Origin: Pseudomonas viciae
GTDB lineage: Bacteria; Pseudomonadota; Gammaproteobacteria; Pseudomonadales; Pseudomonadaceae
NCBI RefSeq assembly: GCF_004786035.1
Contig: NZ_CP035088.1
Span: 5,406,001-5,470,000, forward strand
Length of the DNA stretch: 64,000 nucleotides
Reading direction: 5' to 3'
Positions 48,458 through 59,883 of this stretch are shown one piece after another. Position 1 is the stretch's first letter. The number at the start of each line of letters is the position of its first letter. The notes under the pieces are model-generated. The model did not search any database and had not been told where the DNA came from. It was given only the letters and a program-made list of their open reading frames with translations. The translations under genes and the position numbers were made by a program.

Positions 48458-48477
48458 TTGCCATACACCACCCTTAA

Positions 48478-48567
48478 TGTGGGAGCGGGCTTGCTCGCGA
48501 ATGCGATTTGTCAGTTAACGATTATGTCGACTGATACACCGCTTTCGCGAGCAAGCCCGCTCCCACA
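48478..48567. repeat. REPIN between mltF and pdxJ
   Basis: TGTGGGAGCGGGCTTGCTCG faces CGCGAGCAAGCCCGCTCCCA. It lies between convergent genes. The spacer contains TCAGTTAACGATTATGTCGA, shared with the REPIN at 50117-50206. Confidence 0.9.
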
Positions 48568-48582
48568 GGGGATAGTGTTGGA

Positions 48583-49326
48583 TCAAGGCTTAGCGGCAGC
48601 CAGGATCAGCGCTTTCATTTCCGACACCGCCGACTTGAACCCGACAAACAACGCATGGGCCACCAGCGCATGGCCGATGTTCAGTTCATTGATGCCCTTG
48701 ATCGCCGCGACGGCTTCGACGTTGTGGTAGTGCAGGCCATGGCCGGCGTTGACGATCAGGCCCTGGGCCAGGCCGAAGGCCACGCCATCGGCCACCCGTT
48801 GCAGCTCATCGGCCACGGCCGTTGGCGTTTCGGCATCGGCATAACGGCCGGTGTGCAATTCGATGGCCGGGGCGCCGACACGCTTGGAGGCTGCGATCTG
48901 CCGCTCGTCGGCATCGATGAACAGCGACACCTCGGCACCGATCTTCGACAGCCGCTCCACCGCCGCCCTGATCCGCGCTTCCTGCCCCGCCACGTCCAGG
49001 CCGCCTTCGGTGGTCAGCTCCTGACGCGTTTCCGGCACCAGGCAAATGTGTGCCGGGCGGATGCGCTCGGCGAACGCCATCATTTCTTCGGTCACGCCCA
49101 TTTCGAAGTTCATGCGGGTTTGCAGCACGTCCTTGAGCAGCAGCACGTCGCGCTCCTGGATGTGGCGACGGTCTTCACGCAAGTGCACGGTGATGCCGTC
49201 GGCGCCCGCCTCTTCGGCGTCCAGTGCGGCCTTGACCGGATCCGGGTAGCGCGTACCGCGGGCCTGGCGCAGGGTGGCGACATGGTCGATGTTCACGCCG
49301 AGAAGAATGCGATTGCTGGTGCTCAC
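48583..49326 (-). CDS. pdxJ: pyridoxine 5'-phosphate synthase PdxJ
   Basis: The 247-residue enzyme condenses 1-deoxyxylulose 5-phosphate with aminoacetone phosphate to give pyridoxine 5'-phosphate. Segments [34 protein letters not shown] and [12 protein letters not shown] are characteristic. The start is GTG at 49326, with AGGAG seven bases upstream and the expected N-terminus; the longer frame to 49419 has no support. It lies 49 bases downstream of recO and ends the lepA-pdxJ operon. Confidence 0.96.
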   Translation of the reverse strand: MSTSNRILLGVNIDHVATLRQARGTRYPDPVKAALDAEEAGADGITVHLREDRRHIQERDVLLLKDVLQTRMNFEMGVTEEMMAFAERIRPAHICLVPETRQELTTEGGLDVAGQEARIRAAVERLSKIGAEVSLFIDADERQIAASKRVGAPAIELHTGRYADAETPTAVADELQRVADGVAFGLAQGLIVNAGHGLHYHNVEAVAAIKGINELNIGHALVAHALFVGFKSAVSEMKALILAAAKP

Positions 49327-49375
49327 GAAAAGGCTCCTGAATGGACAAATAGTCGGCCCACAGCATACGGGTTGA

Positions 49376-50065
49376 TCAGGGCTTGCGAAACAGCTCGCGA
49401 CTGACCAGCGGCCGACCACCCAGATGAACCGCCAGGGCCTGGCGCATCAGACGCTTGGCCGCAGACAACGCGCCCGGCGCACTCCAGTCCGCCTCGGCCA
49501 TGGCCAAAAGCTCGGCACCGTTGAACAGCCCGGGTTGCAACAGGTAGACCTGCTCCAGGCCGGCATCCACCTGCAAGCGGTACAGACCGTCTGCTGCGAT
49601 AGGCTCGCCGTGCAAGTCGGTGTTCAGGGCGAACCCGTAGCCGAGGTCGTCCAGCAACCGCCATTCGAACGAGCGCAGCAGCGGCTCCAGCGCACGGCCT
49701 TCGGCCAGGGCCTGCAGCGTGGCGGCGTAATGGTCGAAGACGGCGGGATGGGGATCTTCGGCGGGCAGCAGGCGGATCAGCAATTCATTAAGGTACAAAC
49801 CGCTGAACAGCGCCTCGCCATTGAGCCACGCCGCGACGCCGTTGCTTTCCATGCGCCCGACGTTCTTCAACTCGCCCCGACCGCGGAATTCGACTTCCAG
49901 CGGCACAAACGGCCGCGCCAGCGTCCCGGCCTTGCCCCGCGCGCCCCGCAACACCGCCCGCAGCCGACCTTGCGGCGTGAGGAAATCCACCAGGGCGCTG
50001 CTTTCGCGGTAGGCGCGTGAGTGCAGGACGTAGGCGGGTTGGGCGATGGGTTGGGTCTGGGACAT
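49376..50065 (-). CDS. recO: DNA repair protein RecO
   Basis: The 229-residue protein has an N-terminal OB fold ([32 protein letters not shown]) and a helical C-terminal domain. With RecR it loads RecA on SSB-coated DNA in RecF-type repair. Cysteines for a zinc site are absent, as is usual in pseudomonads. It sits between era and pdxJ in the conserved operon, but a REPIN occupies the 167-base gap from era. Confidence 0.94.
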   Translation of the reverse strand: MSQTQPIAQPAYVLHSRAYRESSALVDFLTPQGRLRAVLRGARGKAGTLARPFVPLEVEFRGRGELKNVGRMESNGVAAWLNGEALFSGLYLNELLIRLLPAEDPHPAVFDHYAATLQALAEGRALEPLLRSFEWRLLDDLGYGFALNTDLHGEPIAADGLYRLQVDAGLEQVYLLQPGLFNGAELLAMAEADWSAPGALSAAKRLMRQALAVHLGGRPLVSRELFRKP

Positions 50066-50116
50066 GGAAACGAAGTCTCACGGGCCGAGCACAATTTATA
50101 AACAACATAAAACCAA

Positions 50117-50206
50117 TGTGGGAGCGGGCTTGCTCGCGAAGGCGGTGTGTCAGTCAACATAATCGTTAACTGACACACCGCCTTCGCGAGCAAGCCCGCT
50201 CCCACA
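50117..50206. repeat. REPIN inside the era-recO operon
   Basis: TGTGGGAGCGGGCTTGCTCG faces GCGAGCAAGCCCGCTCCCAC with almost perfect complementarity into the spacer (GAAGGCGGTGTGTCAGT and ACTGACACACCGCCTTC). Confidence 0.92.
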
Positions 50207-50232
50207 AGGTCGGTGGTGTGCCGCTGGACGAG

Positions 50233-51135
50233 TTACAGGTCGCCGTAACCCAGCGACCGCAACGCCCGCTCATCATCGGACCAACCGCCCTTCACCTTGA
50301 CCCACAGGTTGAGCATGATCTTGGAGTCGAACAGCAGCTCCATGTCCTTGCGCGCTTCGGTGCCGATGCGCTTGATGCGCTCGCCCTTGTCGCCAATGAT
50401 GATTTTCTTCTGGCCGTCACGTTCGACGAGGATCAACGCATGAATGTGCAGAGTCTTGCCCTGTTGCTTGAACTCTTCGATCTCGACCGTGATCTGGTAG
50501 GGCAGCTCGGCGCCCATCTGGCGCATGATTTTTTCGCGCACCAGTTCTGCGGCGAGGAAACGGCTGCTGCGGTCGGTGATCTGATCTTCCGGGAAGAAGT
50601 GATCGTTTTCCGGCAGGTGCTCGGCAATCACCCGCTCCAGCGCCTCGAGGTTATGCCCGTGCTGGGCAGAGATCGGAATGATCTGGGCGTTCGGCAGCTG
50701 TTCCTGCAACCAGGACAGGTGCGGCATCAGCTCAGCCTTGTCTTCGATGCGGTCGGTCTTGTTCAGTGCCACGATCAGCGGACCGGTCACGTACTGGACG
50801 CGTTCGAGGACCATCTGGTCTTCGTCGGTCCACTTGGTGCGATCGACCACGAAGATCACCACGTCGACGTCTTTCAACGCCGCCGAAGCGGTCTTGTTCA
50901 TGTAGCGGTTCAAGGCCTTTTCGCCGCCCTTGTGCATGCCCGGGGTGTCAACGTAGATCGCCTGCACGGCGCCTTCGGTCTTGATGCCCAGCATGTTGTG
51001 GCGAGTGGTCTGGGGCTTGCGCGAGGTGATCGCCAGCTTCTGGCCCAGGATGTGGTTCAGCAGCGTGGACTTGCCCACGTTCGGCCGGCCGACGATGGCG
51101 ACATAGCCGCAGCGGGTGACGGTTGTATCAGTCAT
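50233..51135 (-). CDS. era: GTPase Era
   Basis: The 300-residue protein binds 16S rRNA and helps 30S assembly. The G domain has [24 protein letters not shown] and NKTD; the C-terminal KH domain includes [14 protein letters not shown]. The start at 51135 ([10 protein letters not shown]) gives the usual length and lies eight bases inside the end of rnc, so translation is coupled. Confidence 0.97.
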   Translation of the reverse strand: MTDTTVTRCGYVAIVGRPNVGKSTLLNHILGQKLAITSRKPQTTRHNMLGIKTEGAVQAIYVDTPGMHKGGEKALNRYMNKTASAALKDVDVVIFVVDRTKWTDEDQMVLERVQYVTGPLIVALNKTDRIEDKAELMPHLSWLQEQLPNAQIIPISAQHGHNLEALERVIAEHLPENDHFFPEDQITDRSSRFLAAELVREKIMRQMGAELPYQITVEIEEFKQQGKTLHIHALILVERDGQKKIIIGDKGERIKRIGTEARKDMELLFDSKIMLNLWVKVKGGWSDDERALRSLGYGDL

Positions 51136-51817
51136 TGCCATTCTCCACGCCCAGGGCAATCAGTGCTGCGGCGGCCGCTACCTGTTCGGCAATACGACGA
51201 CTCACACCCTGACCTCGGCTTTTTTCATTCAGTAGGACAACTTCGCATTCGACGAAGAACGTTCGGCAATGCGGCTCGCCCTGGATATCCACCACTTCGT
51301 AGCGCGGCAGTTCGCAACTGCGCGATTGCAGGAATTCCTGCAGTCGGGTCTTTGGGTCCTTGTTGGTGTCCACCAGCGTCAGGCTGTCGATCTCGGAGGT
51401 CAGCCAGGCCAGCACGCGCTCGCGCGCCATCTCCATGCCCGAGTCCAGATAGATCGCGCCAATCAACGCCTCCAGGGCGTCGGCCAGAATCGACTCGCGA
51501 CGGAAACCGCCGCTCTTCAATTCACCGGACCCCAGGCGCAGGTATTCGCCCAGGTCAAAACCACGGGCCAGCACGGCCAGGGTCTCACCTTTTACCAATC
51601 GTGCGCGCAAACGCGACAGCTGGCCTTCGCGGGCCAACGGGAAACGCTCGAACAGCGCCTCGCCAGCCACGAAGTTGAGGATGGCATCACCGAGGAACTC
51701 CAGGCGTTCGTTGTTGCGCCCGGCAAAACTGCGGTGAGTGAGGGCCAGGACCATCAGTTCCTGGTCCTTGAAGGTGTAGCCGAGCTGACGCTCGAGACGA
51801 CTTAGAGAAGCGCTCAC
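51128..51817 (-). CDS. rnc: ribonuclease III
   Basis: The 229-residue endonuclease cuts double-stranded RNA, including rRNA precursors. [12 protein letters not shown] is the RNase III signature with catalytic Glu and Asp; the dsRNA-binding domain is at about 155-225. The start is GTG at 51817, overlapping the stop of a 39-codon frame as GTGA. The gene overlaps era downstream. In other bacteria rnc cleaves its own leader; a hairpin at 51972-51994 lies upstream here. Confidence 0.97.
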   Translation of the reverse strand: MSASLSRLERQLGYTFKDQELMVLALTHRSFAGRNNERLEFLGDAILNFVAGEALFERFPLAREGQLSRLRARLVKGETLAVLARGFDLGEYLRLGSGELKSGGFRRESILADALEALIGAIYLDSGMEMARERVLAWLTSEIDSLTLVDTNKDPKTRLQEFLQSRSCELPRYEVVDIQGEPHCRTFFVECEVVLLNEKSRGQGVSRRIAEQVAAAAALIALGVENGND

Positions 51818-51933
51818 GGTTTACCCACGCTGAGTTCGTGGCTGGATTCCACCGCCACGGCGGCAAGGCACCGTTGGCTTGGGACAATTAACGCTGTGTT
51901 CAAAAATAACGTCCTGAGTATCGTTGGCTTCAT
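51814..51933 (-). CDS. possible 39-residue small protein between lepB and rnc
   Basis: An ATG frame runs from 51933 to a TGA that overlaps the rnc GTG (GTGA). The product begins [17 protein letters not shown] and reads like a short signal-type segment. In the pseudomonads I remember, a DUF4845 gene of about 120 codons occupies this place; here only 184 bases remain and this frame does not resemble it. The Shine-Dalgarno is poor (GAAGG too close). It may be a leader peptide coupling rnc translation, or not be a gene. Confidence 0.35.
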   Translation of the reverse strand: MKPTILRTLFLNTALIVPSQRCLAAVAVESSHELSVGKP

Positions 51934-51971
51934 GCCTTCGGGCAGCCTTGTACGGGCTCCAGAAATGCATT

Positions 51972-51994
51972 CGGCGCTGTGTTCAACAGCGCCG
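51972..51994 (-). promoter_or_regulatory. hairpin between lepB and rnc
   Basis: CGGCGCTGT, loop GTTCA, ACAGCGCCG: perfect nine-base arms eight bases after the lepB stop, with no T-run. CGCTGTGTTCAA within it is repeated directly at 51892-51903. It could be an RNase III cleavage site or weak terminator. Confidence 0.5.
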
Positions 51995-52001
51995 TGTGTG
52001 A

Positions 52002-52856
52002 TTACTTGATCAGGCCAACCCGCGAAAAATTCGGCAGGTGACTGAGTTTGGGTTCCGGCCAGCTCATCCAGACCGCGAAGGCCTTGCCGACGATATTCCG
52101 GTCGGGGACCATGCCCAGCATGTCCTTGGGAATGTTTGGATCATCCCAGTAACGGCTGTCGTTGGAGTTGTCACGGTTGTCGCCCATCATGAAATAGTGC
52201 CCGGCCGGCACGGTCCACGAGCGGTCCGGCGCGGCGCGGTAGCGGCTCATTTCCTTGCGGATCAGGTGTTCGGCCTCACCGAGTTTTTCCTGGTAGAGCT
52301 CAGCGCTGCCCAGGGTACCCGGCTCGGAGCCGATCAGTTGTTCGGCCACCAGTGCACCATTGACGAACAGGCGCTTGTCGGCGGTGTAGCGGATCGAGTC
52401 GCCCGGCAGGCCAACGACACGCTTGATGTAGTTGACGTTCGGGTCGCTCGGGAAGCGAAACACCATCACATCGCCGCGTTGCGGGTCACCGACCTCGATG
52501 ACTTTCTTGTCGATCACCGGCAGGCGGATCCCGTAGGAAAACTTGTTCACCAGGATAAAGTCGCCTACATCCAGGGTCGGCTTCATCGAGCCGGACGGGA
52601 TCTGGAACGGCTCCACCAGGAACGAGCGCAGCACCAGCACGATGAACAACACCGGGAAAAACGACTTGCCGTATTCGACCAGCAGCGGTTCCTTGTTGAG
52701 TTTTTCGACCACCACCCCATCAGGCTGGCTGACGCTGCCCTGATAAGAGGCAATGGCCGCCCGGCGCCGAGGCGCCAGGAACAACAGATCAAGCAACGCC
52801 AACAGGCCGCAGACGAACACGGCGATAACCAGCAACAGCGGGAAATTTAGCGACAT
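52002..52856 (-). CDS. lepB: signal peptidase I
   Basis: The 284-residue membrane peptidase removes signal peptides of exported proteins. There are two N-terminal membrane segments (about 5-25 and 61-80); the nucleophile serine is in IPSGSMKPTL and the general-base lysine in YIKRVVGLPGD. MGDNRDNSNDSRYW is the conserved third box. Five bases separate it from lepA, the usual partner. Confidence 0.97.
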   Translation of the reverse strand: MSLNFPLLLVIAVFVCGLLALLDLLFLAPRRRAAIASYQGSVSQPDGVVVEKLNKEPLLVEYGKSFFPVLFIVLVLRSFLVEPFQIPSGSMKPTLDVGDFILVNKFSYGIRLPVIDKKVIEVGDPQRGDVMVFRFPSDPNVNYIKRVVGLPGDSIRYTADKRLFVNGALVAEQLIGSEPGTLGSAELYQEKLGEAEHLIRKEMSRYRAAPDRSWTVPAGHYFMMGDNRDNSNDSRYWDDPNIPKDMLGMVPDRNIVGKAFAVWMSWPEPKLSHLPNFSRVGLIK

Positions 52857-52861
52857 AGGAC

Positions 52862-54661
52862 CTAACTATCCAACCTGAGCACCGCAAGGAAGGCTTCCTG
52901 TGGAATTTCCACATTACCGACCTGCTTCATGCGTTTTTTACCGGCCTTCTGCTTTTCCAACAGCTTGCGCTTACGGCTGACGTCGCCGCCGTAGCATTTG
53001 GCCAATACGTTCTTTCTGAGCGCCTTGACGGTTGTACGCGCCACAATCTGCCCGCCAATGGCGGCCTGGATTGCCACGTCGAACATCTGCCGCGGAATCA
53101 GTTCCTTCATCTTCTCGGTCAATGCACGACCTTTGTAGTGCGCGTTGTCACGGTGCACGATCAATGCCAGGGCATCGACCTTCTCACCGTTGATCAGCAC
53201 ATCCAGCTTCACCAGATTAGCCGATTGGTAACGATCGAAATGATAGTCCAGCGAAGCATAGCCGCGACTGGTGGATTTCAGGCGATCGAAGAAATCCAGT
53301 ACCACTTCGTTCATCGGCAGGTCGTAGGTCACCTGGACCTGCGTGCCGAGGAACAGCATGTCGTGCTGTACACCACGCTTCTCGATACACAAGGTAATGA
53401 CGTTGCCCAGGTGTTCCTGAGGCACGAGGATGTTGGCCCGCACGATAGGCTCGCGCATATCCTCGATGGCCGACAGGTCCGGCAGCTTGGACGGGTTGTC
53501 GACGTAGATGGTTTCGCCGTTCTTGAGCAGCAGCTCGAAGATTACGGTAGGCGCCGTGGTGATCAGGTCCAGGTCGTACTCGCGCTCCAGGCGCTCCTGG
53601 ATGATTTCCATGTGCAGCATGCCCAGGAACCCGCAACGGAAACCGAAGCCCAGGGCGTCGGAGCTTTCCGGGGTGTATTGCAGGGACGAGTCGTTCAGCG
53701 TCAGCTTTTGCAGGGCCTCGCGGAAGTCTTCAAAGTCGTCGGAGCTGACCGGGAACAGGCCGGCGTAGACTTGCGGTTGGATCCGTTTGAAACCTGGCAG
53801 CACATCGACGTCGGGGGTGGAGCTCAAGGTCAGGGTGTCACCAACCGGCGCCCCGTGGATGTCCTTGATGCCGGCGATGATGAAGCCCACTTCACCGGCC
53901 TTCAGGTCGACGGTGGCAGTGTGTTTCGGGTTGAATACACCGACGCTGTCCACCAGGTGGATCTTGCCGGTGGACTTGACCAGGATCTTGTCGCCCTTCT
54001 TCACGCGGCCATGGCGCACGCGAACCAGGGAGACCACGCCCAGGTAGTTGTCGAACCAGGAGTCGATGATCAACGCTTGCAGCGGATCTTCGATGTTGCC
54101 GGTCGGCGCGGGAATGGTGGCCACCAGGCGTTCGAGCACTTCGTCCACGCCCAGGCCGGTCTTGGCGCTGCAGGTGACCGCGTCGGTGGCGTCGATGCCG
54201 ATGATTTTCTCGATTTCTTCCTTCACGCGGTCCGGATCGGCCTGGGGCAGGTCGATCTTGTTCAGCACCGGCATGACTTCCAGGCCCTGCTCGATGGCCG
54301 TGTAGCAGTTGGCAACCGACTGGGCTTCGACGCCCTGGCCGGCATCGACCACCAGCAAGGCACCTTCACAGGCCGCCAGCGACCGGCTGACTTCATAGGT
54401 AAAGTCGACGTGGCCCGGGGTATCGATGAAGTTCAGCTGATAGGTGACGCCGTCGCGGGCCTTGTAGTAGAGGGTAACGCTGTGGGCCTTGATGGTGATC
54501 CCGCGCTCACGCTCGAGGTCCATGGAGTCCAGGACCTGGGCTTCCATTTCGCGCTCTGCCAGGCCACCGCACATCTGGATGAAGCGATCAGCCAGCGTCG
54601 ACTTGCCATGGTCAATGTGGGCGATGATGGAGAAATTGCGGATATGACTCAAATCACTCAC
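52862..54661 (-). CDS. lepA: elongation factor 4 (LepA)
   Basis: The 599-residue ribosomal GTPase back-translocates or aids initiation on ribosomes. The G domain has [21 protein letters not shown] and NKIDLP; the C-terminal LepA-specific domain includes [20 protein letters not shown]. It starts with GTG at 54661. It is the first gene of the lepA-lepB-rnc-era-recO-pdxJ group. In P. aeruginosa mucD lies upstream, as I recall; here a REPIN and lptG do. Confidence 0.97.
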   Translation of the reverse strand: MSDLSHIRNFSIIAHIDHGKSTLADRFIQMCGGLAEREMEAQVLDSMDLERERGITIKAHSVTLYYKARDGVTYQLNFIDTPGHVDFTYEVSRSLAACEGALLVVDAGQGVEAQSVANCYTAIEQGLEVMPVLNKIDLPQADPDRVKEEIEKIIGIDATDAVTCSAKTGLGVDEVLERLVATIPAPTGNIEDPLQALIIDSWFDNYLGVVSLVRVRHGRVKKGDKILVKSTGKIHLVDSVGVFNPKHTATVDLKAGEVGFIIAGIKDIHGAPVGDTLTLSSTPDVDVLPGFKRIQPQVYAGLFPVSSDDFEDFREALQKLTLNDSSLQYTPESSDALGFGFRCGFLGMLHMEIIQERLEREYDLDLITTAPTVIFELLLKNGETIYVDNPSKLPDLSAIEDMREPIVRANILVPQEHLGNVITLCIEKRGVQHDMLFLGTQVQVTYDLPMNEVVLDFFDRLKSTSRGYASLDYHFDRYQSANLVKLDVLINGEKVDALALIVHRDNAHYKGRALTEKMKELIPRQMFDVAIQAAIGGQIVARTTVKALRKNVLAKCYGGDVSRKRKLLEKQKAGKKRMKQVGNVEIPQEAFLAVLRLDS

Positions 54662-54736
54662 GGATCAACACTCAAAAAGGCTGCAGGCATGGCCCGCCGA
54701 AAAATAGCCGGGAATTGTACCTGATACACCGCGCAA

Positions 54737-54822
54737 GTGGGAGCAAAGCTTGCTCGCGAAACAGCCACCTTAGTTTCTGAAAGACCGCATCGCCTGTGTC
54801 GCGAGCAAGCTTTGCTCCCACA
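54737..54822. repeat. REPIN between lepA and lptG
   Basis: GTGGGAGCAAAGCTTGCTCG faces CGAGCAAGCTTTGCTCCCAC; a partial copy CCTTGCTCCCACAG follows to 54839. It lies at a suspected change of gene order. Confidence 0.88.
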
Positions 54823-54860
54823 TAGCCTTGCTCCCACAGCCCCCTGCTACAGGTGCGCGA

Positions 54861-55922
54861 TCAACCCGCCCGACGCAGCAACCAGAGCCCGGCCAGTGCG
54901 CAGACAGCAGCCGGTACCAGCACCGCGAACAGCGGCGAGAAACCGAACACCAGGCTCGACGGCCCCAGCAAATCCTGGGCAATACGGAAAGTGAAGCCCA
55001 CCAACACACCGGTAAATACCCGTTGACCGAGGGTCACCGAACGCAGCGGGCCGAAGATGAAGGAGATCGCCATCAGCACCAGGGCGGCGGTGACCAGCGG
55101 TTGCAACACCTTGACCCAAAAAGCCAGCCAGTAGCGGCCATTGTTCAGGCCCTGGTCCGCCAGGTAGTGGATATATCCCCACAAACCCGTAATCGACAGG
55201 GACTCCGGCGCCATCACCACGGTGCTGAGCAATTGCGGGCTGATCGACACGTCCCAACGCTCCTGCGGGGCGGCGACCACTTCGGTGCGCTTGTCATGGA
55301 ACAAGGTGGTGGTGACATCGTTCAGTTGCCAGTGATCCTCGGCAAATTTGGCGCGCTTGGCGAAGCTCGACGACAGCATGTGCCGCTGCTCGTCGAAGCG
55401 ATAACGGGTCACGCCATAGAGGATGCCATTGGGCTGGACCGAGTTGATGTGGATGAACTCATCGCCCTGGCGGTGCCACAGGCCATGCTTGGCGCTTTGC
55501 GCGTCGCCGCCGCCCTGGGCCAGGGAACGGTTGGCCTGGGCGGTATTTTCGGTGGCCGGGGCGATGTATTCGCCGATCAACACACCCACCAGCATCAACA
55601 CCAGCATCGGCTTCATCACCGCCCAGACGATCCGACCAATGGACACACCCGCGGCGCGCATGATGGTCAGCTCGCTGTTGCTGGCCAGGCTGCCCAGGCC
55701 GATCAGGCAACCGATCAGTGCGGCCATCGGCAACATGTCGTACAGACGCCGCGGCGCAGTGAGCAGTACGTAGCTCGCCACGTCCGTCAGGGTGTAGGTG
55801 TCGCTGACGTCGCTCATTTCATCGATGAAGGCAAACAGGGTCGCCAGGCCAAGGATGATCCCCAGCACCGCAAGGATCGCCATGAACACGCTGCTGCCGA
55901 TGTAGCGATCGAGCTTAACCAC
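54861..55922 (-). CDS. lptG: LPS export permease LptG
   Basis: The 353-residue inner-membrane permease extracts lipopolysaccharide with LptB and LptF. It has three N-terminal and three C-terminal membrane helices around a periplasmic beta-jellyroll (about 100-260). MVKLDRYIGSSVFMAILAVL and LGSLASNSELTIMRAAGVS are typical. It overlaps lptF by eight bases. Confidence 0.95.
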   Translation of the reverse strand: MVKLDRYIGSSVFMAILAVLGIILGLATLFAFIDEMSDVSDTYTLTDVASYVLLTAPRRLYDMLPMAALIGCLIGLGSLASNSELTIMRAAGVSIGRIVWAVMKPMLVLMLVGVLIGEYIAPATENTAQANRSLAQGGGDAQSAKHGLWHRQGDEFIHINSVQPNGILYGVTRYRFDEQRHMLSSSFAKRAKFAEDHWQLNDVTTTLFHDKRTEVVAAPQERWDVSISPQLLSTVVMAPESLSITGLWGYIHYLADQGLNNGRYWLAFWVKVLQPLVTAALVLMAISFIFGPLRSVTLGQRVFTGVLVGFTFRIAQDLLGPSSLVFGFSPLFAVLVPAAVCALAGLWLLRRAG

Positions 55923-57036
55923 GGGCCACCTCCAGCACGCTGCGGCGACTGGCCAGTTTCAAGCGTAGTGGCTCCCAGTAGAGCAAGCCCAGGCCGATGG
56001 CCAGGAAGATCGAGTGCACCCACCACAAGCCCAGGGTCGGCGGAATCTTGCCTTTCTCCAGCGCACTGCGAGCAGAAATAAGGATGGTCAGGTAAGCCAT
56101 ATACAGAAGAATCGCCGGCAGCAGCTTGAGGAAACGACCCTGGCGCGGGTTGACTCGCGACAGCGGGACCGCCATGAGGGTCACGATGAACACCAGCAGC
56201 GGCAGCGACAGGCGCCATTGCAGCTCGGTGCGCGCACGGATGTCATCGCTGCCCAGCAGGCTGGCGGTGGGCATCGCGTCACGGTCGGTGACTTCGTCGC
56301 TGACCTCAGGCTTGGGCAGCAGCACGCCATAGGTGTCGTACTTGATCGCCCGGTAGTCGGCCTGGCCCGGTTTGCCGTCGTAGCGGTAGCCGTTTTCCAG
56401 GATCAGGTAGCGGTTGCCGTCCGGGTTGATTTCCTGGCGGCCCTTCTCAGCCACCAGCACGGAAATGCCGCGATCCTTTTTAGTATCGGAAGACAGGTTC
56501 TTTTGCGTGATAAAGACGCCGCCCAGGTTGATCCGGTCGTCCGAGAGCTGTTCGGTGTAGGTGACCCGGCTACCGTCGCGCAGGGCCTGGAAACGACCCG
56601 GCACCAGGGTGTCGAATTCGGTCATGGCGTCCTGCTGGTTGATCAGCAGTTGGAACTGGTTGGCGCCCTGGGGCGACAGGCTCAGGCTCAGCCAGGCCAC
56701 GACCAGCGCCACCAATGTGGCCGGGAACAGCGTGATGCGAAACAGGCGCTGCTGGCTCATGCCGGTGGCCGACAGCACGGTCATTTCGCTGTCCAGGTAC
56801 AAGCGGCCGTAGGCCAGCAAAATGCCAAGGAACAGCCCCAGCGGCAGGATCAGTTGCAGGAAGCCCGGCAGGCGGAACCCCATGATCAGGAACAGGGAGC
56901 CCGGGTCCAGGGCGCCGGAGGCCGCCTGGGCGAGGTATTTGATGAAGCGTCCGCTCATGATGATGACCAGCAGCACGGCGCTCACGGCACTCAAGGTCAG
57001 CAGGACTTCGCGGGATAGATAACGAAAGACGATCAA
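55915..57036 (-). CDS. lptF: LPS export permease LptF
   Basis: The 373-residue partner of LptG has the same membrane layout: IVFRYLSREVLLTLSAVSAV at the N-terminus, YLDSEMTVLSATGMSQQRL in the coupling region, a periplasmic jellyroll, and three C-terminal helices. I prefer TTG at 57036 as start: GGAG is eight bases upstream of it, whereas GTG 57045 overlaps that site, and known LptF proteins begin at this isoleucine-valine-phenylalanine. It is the first gene of the lptFG pair, divergent from pepA. Confidence 0.93.
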   Translation of the reverse strand: MIVFRYLSREVLLTLSAVSAVLLVIIMSGRFIKYLAQAASGALDPGSLFLIMGFRLPGFLQLILPLGLFLGILLAYGRLYLDSEMTVLSATGMSQQRLFRITLFPATLVALVVAWLSLSLSPQGANQFQLLINQQDAMTEFDTLVPGRFQALRDGSRVTYTEQLSDDRINLGGVFITQKNLSSDTKKDRGISVLVAEKGRQEINPDGNRYLILENGYRYDGKPGQADYRAIKYDTYGVLLPKPEVSDEVTDRDAMPTASLLGSDDIRARTELQWRLSLPLLVFIVTLMAVPLSRVNPRQGRFLKLLPAILLYMAYLTILISARSALEKGKIPPTLGLWWVHSIFLAIGLGLLYWEPLRLKLASRRSVLEVARG

Positions 57037-57252
57037 ACCAGACACTCCAGGGTTGTCAGGCTAAGGCGGCCAAACAAGCAAACGTATCGAGCCGGCCCGC
57101 CAACGCGAACCGCCGAAAAAAGAGCCGCATTATCCTGTGATTGGAGGCGCCTGTCACTGCGCACGCTTTAAACCGCTGCTTAAAGCCGCAAAGTTAGCGT
57201 TGCCAGTGGGGTTGTCAGGCTCGGGCGCCGGGGTTCAAACTGCGGCCTTTGT

Positions 57253-57270
57253 CGCCGGCAAACACCGGCG
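57253..57270 (+). promoter_or_regulatory. hairpin upstream of pepA
   Basis: CGCCGG, loop CAAACA, CCGGCG followed by CTTCTTTTAT, about 80 bases before pepA. It could attenuate pepA or be a weak terminator. The rest of 57037-57352 holds no recognisable gene. Confidence 0.4.
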
Positions 57271-57337
57271 CTTCTTTTATATAGAAGAAGCTCGCGCAGC
57301 GCGCCATCGTCTCGGCGCCTGGCATCTTGATCATTGA

Positions 57338-58843
<1,506 letters not shown>

Positions 58844-58903
58844 CACCGATGACCGTCGTTGGCGTCACCCTCAGGTGGCGCCATCGGCGGCTCAGGAACT
58901 GCA

Positions 58904-59332
58904 ATGACCAAAGTCGATTTCTACATCCTGCCCAGCGCCGATCCGTCGGCGCGGCTGGATTTCGCCTGCAAGCTCACCGAAAAGGCTTGGCGCATGGGCC
59001 ACCGCATCTACCTGCATTGCAGCGATGCCGCCCAGCGCGAGGATTTGGACGCACGCTTGTGGGCCTTCAAGGGCGAAAGCTTCGTACCCCACGGCCCGGC
59101 GGAAAGCGAACCCGAGGGGTTGATCGTGCTCGGACTGGGGGATGACTGCGGTCAGCACCAGGACCTGCTGGTCAACCTTGATCTGAAAGTACCGGCCTTT
59201 GCCCAGCGTTTCGCCCGTGTGGCGGAAGTGGTGGTGGAAGACCCGGCCATCCGTCAAGCCGCGCGGGAGAGTTTCCGTTTCTACCGTGAACAGGGCTATC
59301 CTCTGCAAGACCACCGTTTACAGCGACTCTGA
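58904..59332 (+). CDS. holC: DNA polymerase III chi subunit
   Basis: The 142-residue protein links the clamp loader to SSB. It begins MTKVDFYILPSADPSARLDF, and LDARLWAFKGESFVPHG is the conserved chi segment. ATG 58904 gives the usual N-terminus; the frame is open for 15 more codons upstream. It lies 60 bases after pepA, an arrangement conserved in gamma-proteobacteria. Confidence 0.95.
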   Translation: MTKVDFYILPSADPSARLDFACKLTEKAWRMGHRIYLHCSDAAQREDLDARLWAFKGESFVPHGPAESEPEGLIVLGLGDDCGQHQDLLVNLDLKVPAFAQRFARVAEVVVEDPAIRQAARESFRFYREQGYPLQDHRLQRL

Positions 59333-59339
59333 GCCTACG

Positions 59340-59705
59340 ATGGACACTCCAAAAACGCCGCAAAAACCCGCGCACTTGCTGGACGACCTCGAGTCGATCC
59401 GCCAACTGCTCGGCGACGACAACCTGCAACCACCGCTGCTGACCGATACAGTGGAGCACGAGCCCGTCCACGACGAACAGATTCCCCTGCTGTTCGAGCC
59501 GGTCAACGGCCAACCCCAACCCAAACCTGCCGCCAAGGCCGAGCCCAAAGGGCCCGACGCCCTGCTGCACCTGGACAGCGAACTGCGCGCCGCCGCGCAA
59601 TTGATCATGCAAGACGTCATCGACGACTTCGCCCCGCATATCGAGACCGAGATCAAGCGCCGACTGGATGCGCGGATGGAGCGGTTGTTGAGTCAGTACG
59701 AGTAA
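59340..59705 (+). CDS. small conserved protein between holC and valS
   Basis: The 121-residue protein has MDTPKTPQKPAHLLDDLESI, an acidic and proline-rich middle, and a helical C-terminus with ELRAAAQLIMQDVIDDFAPH. It has no membrane segment. A hypothetical gene stands in this place in other pseudomonads too (I recall PA3833). Function is unknown; position suggests a link to replication or to chi, but nothing in the sequence proves it. It begins seven bases after holC. Confidence 0.8.
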   Translation: MDTPKTPQKPAHLLDDLESIRQLLGDDNLQPPLLTDTVEHEPVHDEQIPLLFEPVNGQPQPKPAAKAEPKGPDALLHLDSELRAAAQLIMQDVIDDFAPHIETEIKRRLDARMERLLSQYE

Positions 59706-59729
59706 CCCGTTCTACCCACCGAATAACCC

Positions 59730-59753
59730 TGTGGGAGCGGGCTTGCTCCCACA
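59730..59753. repeat. compact REP hairpin
   Basis: TGTGGGAGC and GCTCCCACA arms face across GGGCTT. It lies 25 bases after the small gene. Confidence 0.8.
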
Positions 59754-59883
59754 TTGCTTAACTGTGTTCACAAACTATCCGTCGGGCTGCTCGCTTACAG
59801 CTTGCCGCTTGTGGCTTGCATCTCCCCCGCCCGCTATACTTCCCGGCTTTTCCTGAATAAATGCCAATAGGGTCCCGCCGCGC

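Noticed and set aside
53138..54724. A 528-codon frame opposite lepA
   Set aside because: It is a complement shadow of lepA with no motifs.
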